In this document: piece by piece, positions 32,391 through 33,104 of the stretch | Layout: every line of letters starts with the position of its first letter | Position numbering within the stretch: position 1 is the first letter of the stretch | DNA from: an uncultured Verrucomicrobiota bacterium | GTDB lineage: Bacteria > Verrucomicrobiota > Verrucomicrobiia > Limisphaerales > CAIYYI01 | Length of the DNA stretch: 33,104 nucleotides | Reading direction: 5' to 3' | Assembly: GCA_903930345.1 (NCBI GenBank) | Contig: CAIYYI010000133.1 | Location: forward strand, 1-33,104 | Made by a program: the position numbers and the translations under genes | Notes under the pieces: generated by a model | What the model was told of the DNA's origin: nothing | Database searches by the model: none | The model's input: only the letters and a program-made list of their open reading frames with translations

Positions 32391-32637
32391 GTGAATGGGT
32401 ATCGTTATTGGCAACAAGCTGGATCCGCAATCCTATTCAGAGCGCACGAAACTGCACACAACGCGTGTGGACAAGGGGATAGAAGCGCTGGCGTCTGGAG
32501 TGGTCATGGGGTGTGATGGTTTGCGCATACCTGATAGCATAAGGAATTGTAGGCTTGTTCTTATAGTTCTAATCATCCGATTTTACTCCACACTTAGCCA
32601 CGCATGGGTGCTGGGGGCTGATCTCCGGAAGCTGAAA

Positions 32638-32687
32638 TGGCACTTTCTGGCACATTTTTGCCCTTTTTGGCACCTTTTGGCACCCTG
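32638..32687 (+). repeat. 10-bp-period array, consensus TGGCACNTTT
   Basis: Five exact 10-bp units begin at 32638, 32648, 32658, 32668 and 32678: TGGCACTTTC, TGGCACATTT, TTGCCCTTTT, TGGCACCTTT and TGGCACCCTG. The TGGCAC core is kept in four of five. It lies about 250-300 bp upstream of the second sulfatase start. Confidence 0.75.
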
Positions 32688-32934
32688 TTTCGTGGCGGCG
32701 CAGGGAACATATAGGAAAAAGCTGAAATCTGGAAAGCTGAAAACAGAAATGAGGAAGGCCCAATCGAATGCGGATTGCGGAGGGCAGTGGCCGGGGCGAG
32801 ACTGCCCGGAGAACTACCGCGTAGCGCTGATGATGTATTCATAACGTGAATTACATTTGCACTATTTCTGACGCCTGGCAAGCATGATAGGTGTATTTTT
32901 GTTGTATGATACATTTCCCGAAGACGGAGTTGTG

Positions 32935-32972
32935 ATCAACCACGAATTACTCGAAGTACACGAATAGGAAAC
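32935..32972 (+). repeat. CACGAAT-type dispersed repeat, copy D
   Basis: ATCAACCACGAATTACTCG begins the copy, and CGAAG and CACGAATAGGAA follow at 9-bp spacing. It closely matches the copy at 30859-30894, including the trailing ATAGGAA. Confidence 0.6.
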
Positions 32973-33045
32973 GAAGAGCCAACCCAGGGAGTCGGTGATC
33001 CGGTGATGGTTGATGGTTCTTGGTTGGTGGCATACTGGAAAAGAT

Positions 33046-33085
33046 GACTAAACGCGACCAGAGGTGACCGGACGTGACTGGGAAT
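33046..33085 (+). repeat. 10-bp-period array, consensus GACCRGACGT
   Basis: Four units begin with GAC at exactly 33046, 33056, 33066 and 33076: GACTAAACGC, GACCAGAGGT, GACCGGACGT and GACTGGGAAT. The last is only partly preserved, and the array ends near the window edge. Confidence 0.6.
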
Positions 33086-33104
33086 TGATATTGAGCGGGA
33101 AGGC

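Larger units (their letters stand above)
32391..33104. other. gene-free right end of the window
   Basis: No open frame here shows family motifs, and those present are short and cross repeats. It contains two 10-bp-period arrays (32638-32687 and 33046-33085), one CACGAAT repeat copy (32935-32972) and a GGTGAT/GGTTGATGG-rich stretch near 32997-33030. The promoter of the second sulfatase should lie in its left part but was not identified. Confidence 0.65.

Noticed and set aside
32638..32687. A set of sigma-54 promoters
   Set aside because: TGGCAC resembles the -24 element, but the required GC-rich -12 partner at fixed spacing is not seen, and five copies at 10 bp do not fit promoter geometry.

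Overview
The window (33,104 bases, GC-rich) looks like a chromosome segment of a free-living, polysaccharide-degrading bacterium, most likely Verrucomicrobiota (Limisphaerales/Pedosphaera-like) or a close PVC relative. This is inferred from gene content: a very large secreted GH106-type glycoside hydrolase, two secreted sulfatases, a Tat-exported Gfo/Idh/MocA oxidoreductase, a DUF3500 protein, a seven-bladed SBBP propeller with an FYRL-type tail, and long gene-poor spacers filled with short-period repeats. No rRNA, tRNA, transposase, phage gene or CRISPR array was seen. No marker gene fixes the taxonomy.

Layout. 1-213: two terminator-like hairpins. 214-2558 (+): a polytopic membrane protein of GT-C glycosyltransferase type, then larE. 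2581-6619 (-): nitroreductase preceded by the GH106-like hydrolase. 6620-7655: a 1 kb spacer with an inverted/direct repeat cluster and several 7-, 8- and 10-bp-period arrays. 7656-10467 (+): secreted purple-acid-phosphatase-like metallophosphoesterase and Tat-type oxidoreductase. 10507-10589: large palindrome between convergent genes. 10626-12410 (-): SBBP propeller protein. 12411-13402: a second gene-free spacer.

13403-22618 (+) is the centrepiece: a tight five-gene operon (gaps of 8-32 bp) coding for circularly permuted ATP-grasp, alpha-E, transglutaminase-DUF2126, an ATP-grasp/alpha-E fusion, and a second transglutaminase. It therefore carries two complete sets of the predicted peptide-ligase/transglutaminase system (COG2308/COG2307/COG1305/COG4196). 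The system is known mainly from comparative genomics and its product is not known to me. The two ATP-grasp paralogs differ at conserved positions.

22638-26255 (-): a translationally coupled HDOD protein and small partner, preceded by two mutually exclusive hairpins. Upstream lie a radical SAM protein resembling the archaeosine-tRNA enzyme RaSEA and an overlapping asparagine-synthetase-like PP-loop protein without a glutaminase cysteine. The last two form a plausible uncharacterised two-enzyme module. 26384-30826 (+): DUF3500 protein, soluble triple-PAS NarL-type histidine kinase, and a sulfatase starting 8 bp after the kinase stop. 30981-32390 (-): a second sulfatase, convergent with the first across a CACGAAT-type inverted repeat. 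32391-33104: gene-free, with two further 10-bp-period arrays and another copy of the CACGAAT repeat.

The strongest leads are the doubled ATP-grasp/alpha-E/transglutaminase operon, the RaSEA-like plus Asn-synthetase-like pair, and the intergenic short-period arrays. All functions are assigned by recognising motifs by eye; no database search was run.
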